Part shown: in pieces, positions 9,127 through 17,721 of the stretch
Layout of the letters: the number at the start of each line of letters is the position of its first letter
Numbering within the stretch: the stretch's first letter is position 1
Assembly (NCBI GenBank): GCA_027488135.1
Contig: JAIYCH010000012.1
Location: 1-32,525 of the forward strand
DNA from: Saprospiraceae bacterium
Lineage (GTDB): Bacteria > Bacteroidota > Bacteroidia > Chitinophagales > Saprospiraceae
Reading direction: 5' to 3'
DNA length: 32,525 nt
Position numbers and translations under genes: made by a program
The notes under the pieces: model-generated
What the model was told of the DNA's origin: nothing
The model's database searches: none
Seen by the model: the letters and a program-made list of their open reading frames with translations, nothing else

Positions 9127-9870
9127 TTATTCTGCGTCTGACCAAAGTTGGGTGACATTAAAACGAATAGGGTAAGGTTCAGCGTTTTGATCATTCAAAC
9201 CATAATGTCTTCTGGTTCTGACCTGTAAAGCGTAATTATTTACTTGCCCAGTCCATCTGAACTGAAGTTGATTTAAAAAGCCACCATAATTTGCAGCTGT
9301 TTTTCGGATCGACCATCTTGATAAATAGCCTCCAAAGGTAGCCAATGCCAAAGCATGGGCTATGGCATAACGACCACTTCCTTTTTTTCCACTTATCTGA
9401 GCCATAATTTCGAAAGCATTTACACCGTCCAACTCATCAAGGATATTGTGCCATTTGGCATCGCCGGGTACTTGTCCCATTTTGAAAGTACCTTTTCTGG
9501 CATCCATTCCAATACAACCTTTTACTTCCAGTTTTGAGGTAGGATTTGAAATACCTATCCCAATATTTCCGCCACCTTTTAAGACCAATCGGTTATCGTT
9601 ATCCGATTCGTGAAAGGATAAACCTTTAGTATTTCCGTCATTTAAACTGATAAACCAGTCAGGTTTTACCTTTTGAGAATTTTCATAAAAAGAGAGAAGT
9701 CTTTTGGAATAGCCCATAGGCGCGATTCTAAATCCATCATCAATGCTTCTTCCAATGCCGTCTTCTACAATATTTATAGAGGAGTCAATTAAGTCAGCAA
9801 AATTAGTTTCGGTAGGAACGCTGCCTTTCCTAAAGAAATTTTTCAAGGTTATCCTATTTAGTATAGCCAT
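9127..9870 (-). CDS. Tail-fibre-like / receptor-binding candidate protein
   Basis: A 247-aa protein between the two large baseplate genes. Residues 1-40 ('FFRKGSVPTETNFADLID') form a short N-terminal module that I infer attaches the protein to the baseplate. Residues 99-117 contain 'GGGNIGIGISNPTSKLEV', a motif common in phage tail fibres and Bacteroidota surface adhesins just before a collar or head domain. The C-terminal half (about 120-247), with 'LDELDGVNAFEIMAQIS' and 'YAIAHALALATFGG', looks like a compact beta-rich head. In Afp the fibre (Afp13) follows Afp12; here the candidate sits between the Afp11-like and Afp12-like genes and is much shorter, so it is a short spike rather than a long fibre. 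If right, it would choose the target cell. No homology search was possible; function is inferred from the motif and position. Confidence 0.6.
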   Translation of the reverse strand: MAILNRITLKNFFRKGSVPTETNFADLIDSSINIVEDGIGRSIDDGFRIAPMGYSKRLLSFYENSQKVKPDWFISLNDGNTKGLSFHESDNDNRLVLKGGGNIGIGISNPTSKLEVKGCIGMDARKGTFKMGQVPGDAKWHNILDELDGVNAFEIMAQISGKKGSGRYAIAHALALATFGGYLSRWSIRKTAANYGGFLNQLQFRWTGQVNNYALQVRTRRHYGLNDQNAEPYPIRFNVTQLWSDAE

Positions 9871-9876
9871 GACAGA

Positions 9877-12800
9877 TTAAAAATTAAGGGTAAATAAAAT
9901 GGGTGTTTGATTTTCATAATCTTCCAAAATTTTTGCTTCCAATTTGATTTCTTCACCGACTTCGGGAATATCTGAAGCAATTACCAGGGTATTACCAATT
10001 CTAAAATCGGATAAATCAGCTGGGACGGGTGCATAAAATTTGGGTTTATCCAGTATGTCAATATCATTTGAAAAACTAGGTATTAAAACAGACCAAGGAG
10101 TTCCACCTTTCAATAAACTATCTGTGGATTCAGTATCTGCTGCAGTATCTTTTAAAAGATATAAACCGTTGTCATTCATCTGTAATTGAATAACGGACAG
10201 GCCAGTTAAAAAGGCAACGTAAGGTCTGGATTCTACAAATTGAATAAGAGCAGATTTTTTAATGGACCCACCTAATGAGGCATCAACATTATCATTAAAA
10301 AACCAGGGGCAAATAAACTGGAGTAAATCTTTTTGTAATTCTCTAATATATCGACCTGTTGATTTACCGTTAAATATAATTTTAGCCTTTAGCCGGATAT
10401 ATTCATAGCTGGGATTTCTTATCTCCAATTTTAAAAATGGACTCGTATGCTTTCCTAAATAATCTCTTATTTCCTCAATAAGTTCGGGACTTAACTTAGG
10501 CTCAAAAAATTGTTTTTCTCCAAAAACTTTTGGAATGGCCACAATAACAATCTCGCCTTTAGATATAAAATTCTCATGTCCGTTATAACCTATACATTTT
10601 ACCTGATTTAATTCATCAAATCTGTTTAGAAGCATGTGTTCTATATCCCATCGGGTAAGGCAGCGATTTTTATGCCTAATTCTTTCGGCTACTCTGGTGT
10701 GAAAAATTGTTTCTAATTCGTGCCCGGAACCGTTATTTGAATCCAGTGGCTGTAAAATATTCAGTATGCCTTCAATAGGTTCAGCCAGTTCACTTATACT
10801 AAACGCGGGCAAACTGGTTGGGTGATCTGTTGAATTTTCGTCATAATGGTACGTTGCCGAACCCGCATTAGTGTATATATTGATTATTTCACTATGTAAA
10901 TCTGCTTTTTGACGAGTTTTGGCCCTAATCCAATAATTATTTCCAGGTAGAATATCACTTTGCTGTGTCATATTGGAAGGTAATTCAAAACTAATAATGC
11001 CAGTTACCATTAAATTTCTGGTGCCATCATTTAGAATTCCCTCCGCTTCAAAATCAATCCATTCTTCCCTTGATAAATATTGCCATTTAACCTCCGGGTT
11101 GTGACCGATTTCCCATTGTTCACTTCTTTTTGTATGAAATAATAGATGTAATTCCTGGGGAAGTTTTAGATTTTCCAAGCCAATAAATAAATATCCCTCA
11201 TCTGATAACTCAGGGATAAAATTTTTCTTTTTCGGTTTACCTTCAGTAAAAATATTTTCAATGCCAAAGGGATGCAGATGATAGCATTTTTCTTCCTTCA
11301 ACGGATTATTTTCGAACAACTTTCTTTCATCAAACTGAAATTTACTGGTTGCTTTGTAGGTGATTTTTACATCAGAGACTATGGGATAAATGGGATTATT
11401 TGGAAGAGTCTGTTGAGGTTTATCACCGGAAAGGAGAGAATTTGGCTTTGCATTTTCGGTTACCGTACTTACGAATATTTTAGGATAAAGTTCAAAACCA
11501 AAGCCCATGGGGGGATTTGTTAAGGTAAATTTTAGAAATCCAGTTTGTTTATCTTTGTTATATTGAATTATTGATTCATCAGAAAGCAGGTAATTTGGCT
11601 GAATTTGAAGTTTCGATATATCAATATCATCAAAGGTAGTATTTTCAGGAACACCTTGATCTGGCTCTATTTTGAATAGGCAAAAGTCTTGTGCCTCGGA
11701 CTTTTTTATGGGATTAAACTGAAAATTTGACAGGGCGGAAAGACTCACTTTAAACGATTGGGCTTGAATATCTTTTCGGTAACCTTCATAATGAGTGCTG
11801 AAATTTCCACCATCTAATGCCATGGGTTGATAGGATAAATTAATGACCACATCTGTTAAATCTTTTGAAAATAATTCGGCACTTCCAATGACAAAATAGG
11901 AGCCAATACCTGGAATTGGTCCTAATACTGGAAATGGATTTGAAGAATCAATGGCGCCTAAGTGATTAAAAAAATGTAGATTTTTTAGTTTATCAACCTC
12001 AACATTTAATTCAATTTCATTAATACGCATTTTTTCCAAATAAGAATAAGGGTGGGTTGTTAAACCTCCACTCATTAAAATGCGGAGCACCGGGTGTTCC
12101 GTATGGTAATTCCCACCATGAATCGCCGTATTATATGGCATAATAACTGAAAACGATTCATTGAGCTCAAAAGTAAGCCTAATAGGATCTTTAGTCCAAT
12201 CATCAGGCGGTATAATCTGATAAGTATTTGGCGAAATCCAATCATTTTCGCCCGTCAATGATATTGAAAAGGAGTAGGCAAAAACTTCATGAAAAACCTC
12301 CTCGGGCTTGATAGCCCTTTTGTTTGCTATATCAACAAGTAAAAAAGTAAGATTATCTATTGATTCTGCAGAAAAATAAAGACATAAAGTAACGCTTCGA
12401 TGGCCGCCACAAAGCCTTAAAGTTGGAGATGACAATGCAAAGCCAACTTGTAATGCAGACATGGTCTTTTCCTCCTCTGTTAAAAAAAGTTGTTCTGATC
12501 CAAGGGAAGCAGTAGGTTCCATCGAGGATAAATCTGAAATTTCTTTACCATATATACCAGAAACTAATCTGAATTGTGAGTAAACATCGATTAACGGATT
12601 TCGACTTACGTAAAGGGTTAAAAGTTTAGAAACACTAGCCTGGGTTAATTGTATAGTTTGATCCATTTTGTACTTTTCGGCATGGCCTAAGGCGTTTTGA
12701 CCCGCATGCAAAAGGGTATTTTGATCTAAAAAAACATCATTATACTCAGGATTCAGAATGGCATATACAAATAAGGTATCTGGTCGGCCATTTTTAGGTT

Positions 12801-13653
12801 GTTGACCCAGTATTTTCGAATAAAAAAAGTCTAAATGTTTGTGGGTTAATTTATTTAAATCTTCCTTTAAAACGGAATAAAGTTCCAGGAAAGTAAAAAG
12901 CAAACCATTGTGCGGCGGGTGGTCATCCTTTTCGGCATAAGATTTATTGAACAACCCTGGAGCTTTAAAATGCAGACCTCTCAATAGGGAAATAATGGGA
13001 GGATAGAGTAAAATGACCTCCTTAATGGCATGACTAATCTGTTCTAATTCATTATTTCCATTATGGTAAATGGATATAGGCTCCGTTTCTTCAATTCTCC
13101 ATATAGATAAAAAGGAGGAATAATCATTTTGCATGGTAATGGGCAAATCGCTGGACATTTTAGCCATATCATAAGCTAAAAGCTTTGAAAGTAGGGTAGT
13201 ACCCTCAGCTGATATCGCAGTATAAAGTTCATTTTCTATGGTTGTAGATTGAATGCCTTTATTGGTCTCGGAAGCCCTTTTATACCAGGTATTTAATTGT
13301 TTTAATAAGTTTAGACAAAAAATAAAAAAGCGTTCATATTGTCCAATTTTTGAAAGAAGTTCATCGTAACCGTCGAAAGAATTTAAGATATTAATTTTTT
13401 CTTTTTCAATGTTATCAATGGGAAAGCCAGCAATTTCGGCAAGTAAAAAAGAATCATCCCCTTCGAAAAATGGTTGCCAGGATCCCGTTTCATCCCCTTG
13501 CACCGAATAGAATTTTAACAGATGGGCTTGTTGGTGTATAAATCGAAGAAAATCACCGGTAGTGCGCTCATCGGTCAAAAAATACTGACTATGAAGGGCT
13601 TTATTTAAGCGATTTTTTCTCGACGAACCCTGATAGGAGGACAATGTATTCAA
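9877..13653 (-). CDS. CIS baseplate J-like wedge protein, Afp11-like
   Basis: At 1258 aa this is the first of two large wedge proteins. Its C-terminal third has the baseplate J signature region: 'ERIRHKNRCLTRWDIEHML' near residue 985 and following beta-alpha units through 'FLKLEIRNPSYEYIRLKAKI', as in Afp11/PVC11 and gp6-type proteins. The long N-terminal part (start 'MNTLSSYQGSSRKNRL') resembles the expanded Afp11 family of Bacteroidota CIS. Known role of the family: heterodimeric wedges around the hub that dock gp25 and the first sheath ring. It follows the gp25 gene by 14 bp and precedes the fibre-like gene by 6 bp. No export signal is visible. The assignment is strong by combination of motif, size and order. 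Confidence 0.82.
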   Translation of the reverse strand: MNTLSSYQGSSRKNRLNKALHSQYFLTDERTTGDFLRFIHQQAHLLKFYSVQGDETGSWQPFFEGDDSFLLAEIAGFPIDNIEKEKINILNSFDGYDELLSKIGQYERFFIFCLNLLKQLNTWYKRASETNKGIQSTTIENELYTAISAEGTTLLSKLLAYDMAKMSSDLPITMQNDYSSFLSIWRIEETEPISIYHNGNNELEQISHAIKEVILLYPPIISLLRGLHFKAPGLFNKSYAEKDDHPPHNGLLFTFLELYSVLKEDLNKLTHKHLDFFYSKILGQQPKNGRPDTLFVYAILNPEYNDVFLDQNTLLHAGQNALGHAEKYKMDQTIQLTQASVSKLLTLYVSRNPLIDVYSQFRLVSGIYGKEISDLSSMEPTASLGSEQLFLTEEEKTMSALQVGFALSSPTLRLCGGHRSVTLCLYFSAESIDNLTFLLVDIANKRAIKPEEVFHEVFAYSFSISLTGENDWISPNTYQIIPPDDWTKDPIRLTFELNESFSVIMPYNTAIHGGNYHTEHPVLRILMSGGLTTHPYSYLEKMRINEIELNVEVDKLKNLHFFNHLGAIDSSNPFPVLGPIPGIGSYFVIGSAELFSKDLTDVVINLSYQPMALDGGNFSTHYEGYRKDIQAQSFKVSLSALSNFQFNPIKKSEAQDFCLFKIEPDQGVPENTTFDDIDISKLQIQPNYLLSDESIIQYNKDKQTGFLKFTLTNPPMGFGFELYPKIFVSTVTENAKPNSLLSGDKPQQTLPNNPIYPIVSDVKITYKATSKFQFDERKLFENNPLKEEKCYHLHPFGIENIFTEGKPKKKNFIPELSDEGYLFIGLENLKLPQELHLLFHTKRSEQWEIGHNPEVKWQYLSREEWIDFEAEGILNDGTRNLMVTGIISFELPSNMTQQSDILPGNNYWIRAKTRQKADLHSEIINIYTNAGSATYHYDENSTDHPTSLPAFSISELAEPIEGILNILQPLDSNNGSGHELETIFHTRVAERIRHKNRCLTRWDIEHMLLNRFDELNQVKCIGYNGHENFISKGEIVIVAIPKVFGEKQFFEPKLSPELIEEIRDYLGKHTSPFLKLEIRNPSYEYIRLKAKIIFNGKSTGRYIRELQKDLLQFICPWFFNDNVDASLGGSIKKSALIQFVESRPYVAFLTGLSVIQLQMNDNGLYLLKDTAADTESTDSLLKGGTPWSVLIPSFSNDIDILDKPKFYAPVPADLSDFRIGNTLVIASDIPEVGEEIKLEAKILEDYENQTPILFTLNF

Positions 13654-13667
13654 AGTAGCTATATTTT

Positions 13668-14081
13668 TTAAGTGATCTTGGTTCCTTCAGCAAAATAATA
13701 TGGATACACTATGTTATTTCTAACATTGGTACTTTCAATTTCATAATCAATGGCAATATGTAAAATACCTTCCATTATTTTGTCCTTGTTCGCTGATATA
13801 CTATGTATAAAAATACGCGGTTCATTGATGCGCAGAGCAATGGCTAAATCCTTTAAAATCCAATCGATATTTTTCTCGGTGGACATTTCGAATACATGTT
13901 GAAACAGTGGATTACCATATTCTGGTCTCATATCTCGTTCCCCAAGTCTGGTGCCCAGAAAAATATCAATACTTTGTTTGATATCCTCTTCATCACTAAC
14001 CATCTGAATACCTTTTATTTCCACATGAAAGGTGGGTGGGAAGCTCCATCCGGTGCCAAGAAATGATTTTTCTACAGACAT
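13668..14081 (-). CDS. gp25-like baseplate protein, Afp9-like
   Basis: A gp25/Afp9-family protein (137 aa with the start chosen here), which connects the wedge to the first sheath layer. The family core is visible: 'FLGTRLGERDMRPEYGNPL' near residues 40-58, including the conserved R-P-E/D-Y-G string, then 'AIALRINEPRIFI'. A longer reading frame opens at 14111, but it overlaps the PAAR gene. I prefer the ATG at 14079-14081 because it has an AGGAGG ribosome site 6 nt upstream, leaves only a 2-bp gap to the PAAR stop, and gives the usual start 'MSVEKSFLGTGWSFPPTF' of this family. In Afp the order is Afp9 then Afp10; here the PAAR gene comes first. Confidence 0.9.
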   Translation of the reverse strand: MSVEKSFLGTGWSFPPTFHVEIKGIQMVSDEEDIKQSIDIFLGTRLGERDMRPEYGNPLFQHVFEMSTEKNIDWILKDLAIALRINEPRIFIHSISANKDKIMEGILHIAIDYEIESTNVRNNIVYPYYFAEGTKIT

Positions 14082-14083
14082 AA

Positions 14084-14374
14084 TTATCCTCCTATTATTA
14101 CTGTTGGACAACCTAATACAATACTTCCTCCATGAGCACAGGTATCACCCATGCGTGCCGCGGGTTTTCCACCAATAAGCACAGTAGCTGAACCCTTCAT
14201 GATAGAATCTGGGGGACCTACGCAGATAGCGGAATCACCCATAATCGCAGCGGGTAAAAAAGCAATAAGCACGGTTGGCGAGCCAGGACCAATGATTGGG
14301 CCTCCGACATGAGGGACAGGGCCGGTAGTCATTGGGCACACGTGTAAATCAGTAATTCGGGCTGCAAATGGCAT
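14084..14374 (-). CDS. PAAR-domain spike tip protein, Afp10-like
   Basis: This 96-aa protein is a bare PAAR domain: 'MPFAARITDLHVCP' at the start, the eponymous 'PAAR' near residues 71-74 in 'GGKPAARMGDTCAHGG', and a glycine/proline-rich pattern of short beta strands. PAAR proteins sharpen the VgrG-like trimer with a cone that holds a metal ion; His and Cys residues at His11, Cys13 and in 'DTCAHGG' are candidate ligands. There is no C-terminal extension, hence no fused toxin. It sits 10 bp after the VgrG-like gene and runs into the gp25 ribosome site. Confidence 0.93.
   Translation of the reverse strand: MPFAARITDLHVCPMTTGPVPHVGGPIIGPGSPTVLIAFLPAAIMGDSAICVGPPDSIMKGSATVLIGGKPAARMGDTCAHGGSIVLGCPTVIIGG
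14088..14093 (-). promoter_or_regulatory. Shine-Dalgarno AGGAGG for the gp25 gene
   Basis: On the minus strand AGGAGG lies 6 nt before the ATG at 14081 and overlaps the last codons of the PAAR gene. Bacteroidota genes seldom carry such a strong site; none of the other starts I read closely in this series has one. It decides the gp25 start. Confidence 0.75.
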
Positions 14375-14384
14375 AACTTTTTTT

Positions 14385-16193
14385 TTAGTTTATCATAACA
14401 ACACCTCCTTTGACAACGGTTTGACCCGAGGCCACAAGTTCTGCCTGGGCAGTTCCTTTGATGGAAGCTTTTATTTGAGCCTCAGCGGCCACATTTAATC
14501 CCTTTAGTCCAACATCGCCCCCAGAACAAGCTATATCCACTCCAGTCGTGCCAGAAATGGCGACTTTTTGCCCACTTTTAATGGTAATATTAAAATCACT
14601 GGTGATTTCAATGCCGGAGGTCGATGTTTTTATTTTATTCCCATTTAGATCTTCCAGGGTAATTCCTTTATCTTTATCAGAGATAATAAGCGTATTTCCC
14701 CCTGGAGTCAATAAGGTGATGATTTTGTCTGTGTCGTCAAATTCCAGTTTCAAAAGAGATTTCGAAATAATCGCCTTTTTAGGATTAGCAGCACTAATGG
14801 TTTCAGGAGGCGCATTGGTACTATTGTATAAGCTGCCTAAAACGACAGGGAATCGGGGGTCCTCATTTAAAAAACCAATGACTACCGAAGAGCCAACTTC
14901 GGGAATGAAAAAACTTCCTGCACTAGCGGTGGCATAAAGATGACTCAATCGAGCCCAAATACCTAGTCCAGTTTGTTTTAATGTGGGAATGAGCACTTGA
15001 ATTTTATACTCCCCCGCTGGATCTGCATCAATTTTGGTAACTTTTCCTATATGTAATCCTTTGACAGGATTATAAATTGGCAATTGATTAGGGATTTTTT
15101 CACTTTGTAAAAGACTTGGATGTAATCCAAATTGTATTTTAGTAAAATACACACCATCTGCCATGTTGTGTTCTATGCCTGTAACTAAAGTTTCACCATC
15201 AAAATGGCTTCCAAAGCCTTCTAAGGTGATAATATCTCCCAAAGAAAAACTATTTAAACCTCTGAAGGTAACGCTTCCTCTAATTCTTTGTATTCTTGAT
15301 AAAACGAGTAAAGCATCAGCATATACTTTTAATTCAGCAGACAACATCGGTGAATTATAGTTTAAATCTAGGGTGGCTGGGCTGGCAACAGCGCCCAATA
15401 CTTTTCCTGTTAAATCACCCTGAACGGGGAATCCACTGGGTTCTGACCCCGTTTGGGTCACCGCTGCGTTACTGTATGGATTATAAGTTGCAGATGAAAC
15501 CCCTTGTAATTGGGTTGACGCATCTATTTCTCCTTCAAAACCTGAAATATTGTCGCCATAGATTAAGGTAGTTTTTGAAAATGCCATCAACGCTGGAACA
15601 GGCTTTCCAACGGTTAACTTTCCCTGACTATTGAAAACAACATAGCCATTTGCTTTGGCACGTAATAACAAGAAATCCCAATCGGTCATTTCATGTTGAA
15701 TAAGAAATGGATGGGTATAGGTGGTGCTTGTTATCGTTTTAGTAACGCCAGTTGCTGAAATGAGCGTAGTAAAAATAGCGCTATCTGTTTTTTTTTCAAA
15801 TATTTCTGATTTCTTCTGATATGTCATTTGAATGGCATTATCAGCACATTCCAATACAATAAGGTTTTTGTAATAAGCATTTTGATAGCCCGACTTAACA
15901 GAAATATTGTGTTTTATAATGATGCCACTAAAAACGACTTCATTAAGCTGGTCAAATCCAAGACTAATTTCAACCTCAGACCCTGGTTTAAAGGCAACTT
16001 CTTCACTTTCTGGAAAAAGATGTAAGGAAGTATCTCCCCCAATAATTTCAATCCTTGCTCGCGCTATTTTATTTACCTCTTCACAGGTAGATATTTTGTA
16101 AACCATTAAATCATCGGACAACTCTGAACCATTAAAAGTAATGGTGTAAGAGGTGGGTTTGCCAGCAGAATCTAAAGGGGATATTCCAAACAT
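14385..16193 (-). CDS. VgrG-like central spike protein, Afp8-like
   Basis: A 602-aa fusion of gp27-like and gp5-like parts, the trimeric spike at the end of the tube. Residues 1 to about 365 form the gp27-like hub; a gp5-type OB-fold is at about 377-455 ('HIGKVTKIDADPAGEYKIQV' to 'DPRFPVVLGSLYNS'); from about 470 to the end short repeats ('ITLEDLNGNKIKTSTSGIEI', 'ITIKSGQKVAISG') wind the triangular beta-helix. The chain ends with the helix and has no toxin domain after it. It follows the LysM adaptor by 9 bp and is followed by the PAAR gene, the order found in Afp7-8-10. The assignment is clear from domain order. Confidence 0.93.
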   Translation of the reverse strand: MFGISPLDSAGKPTSYTITFNGSELSDDLMVYKISTCEEVNKIARARIEIIGGDTSLHLFPESEEVAFKPGSEVEISLGFDQLNEVVFSGIIIKHNISVKSGYQNAYYKNLIVLECADNAIQMTYQKKSEIFEKKTDSAIFTTLISATGVTKTITSTTYTHPFLIQHEMTDWDFLLLRAKANGYVVFNSQGKLTVGKPVPALMAFSKTTLIYGDNISGFEGEIDASTQLQGVSSATYNPYSNAAVTQTGSEPSGFPVQGDLTGKVLGAVASPATLDLNYNSPMLSAELKVYADALLVLSRIQRIRGSVTFRGLNSFSLGDIITLEGFGSHFDGETLVTGIEHNMADGVYFTKIQFGLHPSLLQSEKIPNQLPIYNPVKGLHIGKVTKIDADPAGEYKIQVLIPTLKQTGLGIWARLSHLYATASAGSFFIPEVGSSVVIGFLNEDPRFPVVLGSLYNSTNAPPETISAANPKKAIISKSLLKLEFDDTDKIITLLTPGGNTLIISDKDKGITLEDLNGNKIKTSTSGIEITSDFNITIKSGQKVAISGTTGVDIACSGGDVGLKGLNVAAEAQIKASIKGTAQAELVASGQTVVKGGVVMIN

Positions 16194-16202
16194 AAGTACT
16201 TT

Positions 16203-16922
16203 TTATTTTTCCAAAGGTGGAAATAATAATTTTTCTCCAAGTTTAAGTCTTCTAAAAGAAGGAAGACCATTTATTTCTGCAATTTTCACATAGTATTTTT
16301 TGTCGCTATAAAATTCTTTACAAAGAGCAGGAAGGGTGTCACCAGACTTTATAGTTGGTATTCTCGTTATATCCGGACTTTGATATTTAGATTCTTCGAC
16401 ATCTCTATTGATAAATTCCTCTATGGTGATAGAAATTTCAGCCCTAACAGCACTGCCCGTCGAGTTGAAATAGGTGTATTCAATACCTAATTCGGTAACT
16501 ACTCCTTTCAAAGAAATGTCTCCCCATACCAAATGAACAAAGGGTGGTGCATGAGTAGAACGCAAAGGATATATAGTAACACCTTTCAATTTTTCAATGG
16601 AATCATCTAATCCCATGAAATAACTTATTTCAGAAGGCAACATCCAATACCAATCTCCGTCGGGCACACTTGGAATAACACCTGTTAAATCGAGCGTAAA
16701 TTTAAAGGACACCGTTTCCTTAAAATAAGTAGGTGATTTTTGTGGAATGGCACCGCCGTTGGCGCTTGCTGGTTCGTCATCCCCTTCATTTTTTCCAAAA
16801 CTACAAGAAACGCTGCTTGGATTAATCTGAAGTTGATAGGAATCGACACTCCAAAAATATCCCCAAGAGATATCCTCATATGTTTCGAAGGCAGTAATAG
16901 AAAGATTGAAAAATGAAAGCAT
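16203..16922 (-). CDS. LysM-containing tube/spike adaptor, Afp7-like
   Basis: A 239-aa protein with an N-terminal gp53/Afp7-like region ('YQLQINPSSVSCSFG' and 'VSFKFTLDLTGVIP') and a C-terminal LysM-type domain at about residues 187-237 ('IPTIKSGDTLPALCKEFYSD' to 'LKLGEKLLFPPL'). In Afp and PVC this protein joins the inner tube to the VgrG-like hub and contacts the wedge; its LysM fold acts as a protein contact there rather than as a wall-binding domain. The start overlaps the stop of the preceding DUF5908 gene in TAATG, so translation is probably coupled. Confidence 0.88.
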   Translation of the reverse strand: MLSFFNLSITAFETYEDISWGYFWSVDSYQLQINPSSVSCSFGKNEGDDEPASANGGAIPQKSPTYFKETVSFKFTLDLTGVIPSVPDGDWYWMLPSEISYFMGLDDSIEKLKGVTIYPLRSTHAPPFVHLVWGDISLKGVVTELGIEYTYFNSTGSAVRAEISITIEEFINRDVEESKYQSPDITRIPTIKSGDTLPALCKEFYSDKKYYVKIAEINGLPSFRRLKLGEKLLFPPLEK

Positions 16923-17119
16923 TATAGATTGGTTTGTGCTTTAATTTGTTCCATAACTCTGGAAACTACCTCGTTTATAAGTTCCTCTTTTTCGTAAAAC
17001 CCTAAAGTATCTTTTGATTTTTTACCCTGGCTTTTGTTGACACCCTGCTTGGGTTTTGAGCCAGCATCAGTATCTTTCACATTGGCTTTGACCACTAATT
17101 GTCTAATTTCTACTGGCAT
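16922..17119 (-). CDS. Small DUF5908-type CIS protein
   Basis: A 65-aa basic protein starting 'MPVEIRQLVVKANV', the opening of DUF5908 proteins, which in Bacteroidota CIS clusters lie between the tube and LysM-adaptor genes, at the place of afp6. The middle is Lys/Gly/Ser-rich and probably unstructured; the last 25 residues ('EELINEVVSRVMEQIK') should form an amphipathic helix. I infer a small baseplate or assembly role. It is 3 bp downstream of tube 2 and overlaps the next gene by 1 bp. Confidence 0.8.
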   Translation of the reverse strand: MPVEIRQLVVKANVKDTDAGSKPKQGVNKSQGKKSKDTLGFYEKEELINEVVSRVMEQIKAQTNL

Positions 17120-17122
17120 AAT

Positions 17123-17608
17123 TCAATATATTCTGGTGTAATAGGAATAACTAAATTCAATAGATTCAAAAGCGTATTTTGAATCCTGCGCGTCAAAGTC
17201 ACTTATCGTCCATTTTGTCGGATAAGCGTTGTAAAATGCCCAAGCCATTGCAGGAGCGGAAGTGGTTGGTTCAATCAAATATACTATAATGGTTGCCGTT
17301 TGAATGCCGCCCATTAACATAGACATAGAACTGGTGCACCAGAGCGTTAATGGTGAAAAACCAGCTACTATACCACGTTCAAGTACGAGGGGAGTATAGT
17401 TTATATCTGTCGGCAGATGGTAAGTTGTCATATTTCCAGCACCCGCCTGAACAGCACTCGTATTTCTGGTGGTTGAAATACCAGACACTTTACTAAAATA
17501 ATTATCGCCAACTAATGGAACGGGAACACCAAAAGCAGTAGTAACAATATTAACTGAAAAGTTATACCCTGGTAGAGGCTGTAATCTTGGATTCGGGACG
17601 CCTGCCAT
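17123..17608 (-). CDS. CIS inner tube protein 2 (gp19 family, Afp5-like)
   Basis: A 161-aa protein of the phage T4 gp19/Hcp-like tube family. It has an N-terminal beta strand ('YNFSVNIVT'), the 'FSKVSGIST' turn, 'YTPLVLERGIVAG' corresponding to the conserved 'LKRG' loop, and a C-terminal 'YAFESIEFSYSYY' strand. In Afp the second tube protein (Afp5) forms the first ring(s) on the spike and initiates the tube; position next to the DUF5908 and LysM-adaptor genes suggests the same here. It is separated from tube 1 by a 113-bp gap with a strong hairpin, so it may be made at lower level, which suits an initiator. Confidence 0.88.
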   Translation of the reverse strand: MAGVPNPRLQPLPGYNFSVNIVTTAFGVPVPLVGDNYFSKVSGISTTRNTSAVQAGAGNMTTYHLPTDINYTPLVLERGIVAGFSPLTLWCTSSMSMLMGGIQTATIIVYLIEPTTSAPAMAWAFYNAYPTKWTISDFDAQDSKYAFESIEFSYSYYTRIY

Positions 17609-17649
17609 TTAATGTATTTTTCAGGTATTAAAAAAAATATATTAAAAAG

Positions 17650-17680
17650 AAAAACCCCAGGGAGGGAAACCTCCTCTAGG
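17650..17680 (-). terminator. Hairpin with T-run between tube 1 and tube 2 genes
   Basis: On the minus strand an arm CCTAG-A-GGAGG (17680-17670, one bulged A) pairs with CCTCC-CTGGG (17665-17656) around a TTTC loop, giving ten base pairs including one G-T. It is followed at once by G and TTTTT and, after one C, another TTTTT. This is the form of an intrinsic terminator, placed about 40 bp after the tube 1 stop within a co-directional gene series, so it may act as a partial terminator or processing/stability hairpin. A shorter T-run on the other side (ATTTTTAT) would make it weakly bidirectional. Confidence 0.72.
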
Positions 17681-17721
17681 ATTTTTATAATATACTTTAC
17701 CCCATTTTGTTGGGAATGTTA

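Noticed and set aside
14082-14111. Start of the gp25 gene at 14111
   Set aside because: It would overlap the PAAR gene by 28 bases and has no ribosome site, while the ATG at 14081 has AGGAGG at good spacing and the usual family N-terminus.
14548-14937. 129-aa open frame on the + strand inside the VgrG-like gene
   Set aside because: Antisense shadow of the beta-helix and OB-fold region; low-complexity hydrophobic translation without a known domain.
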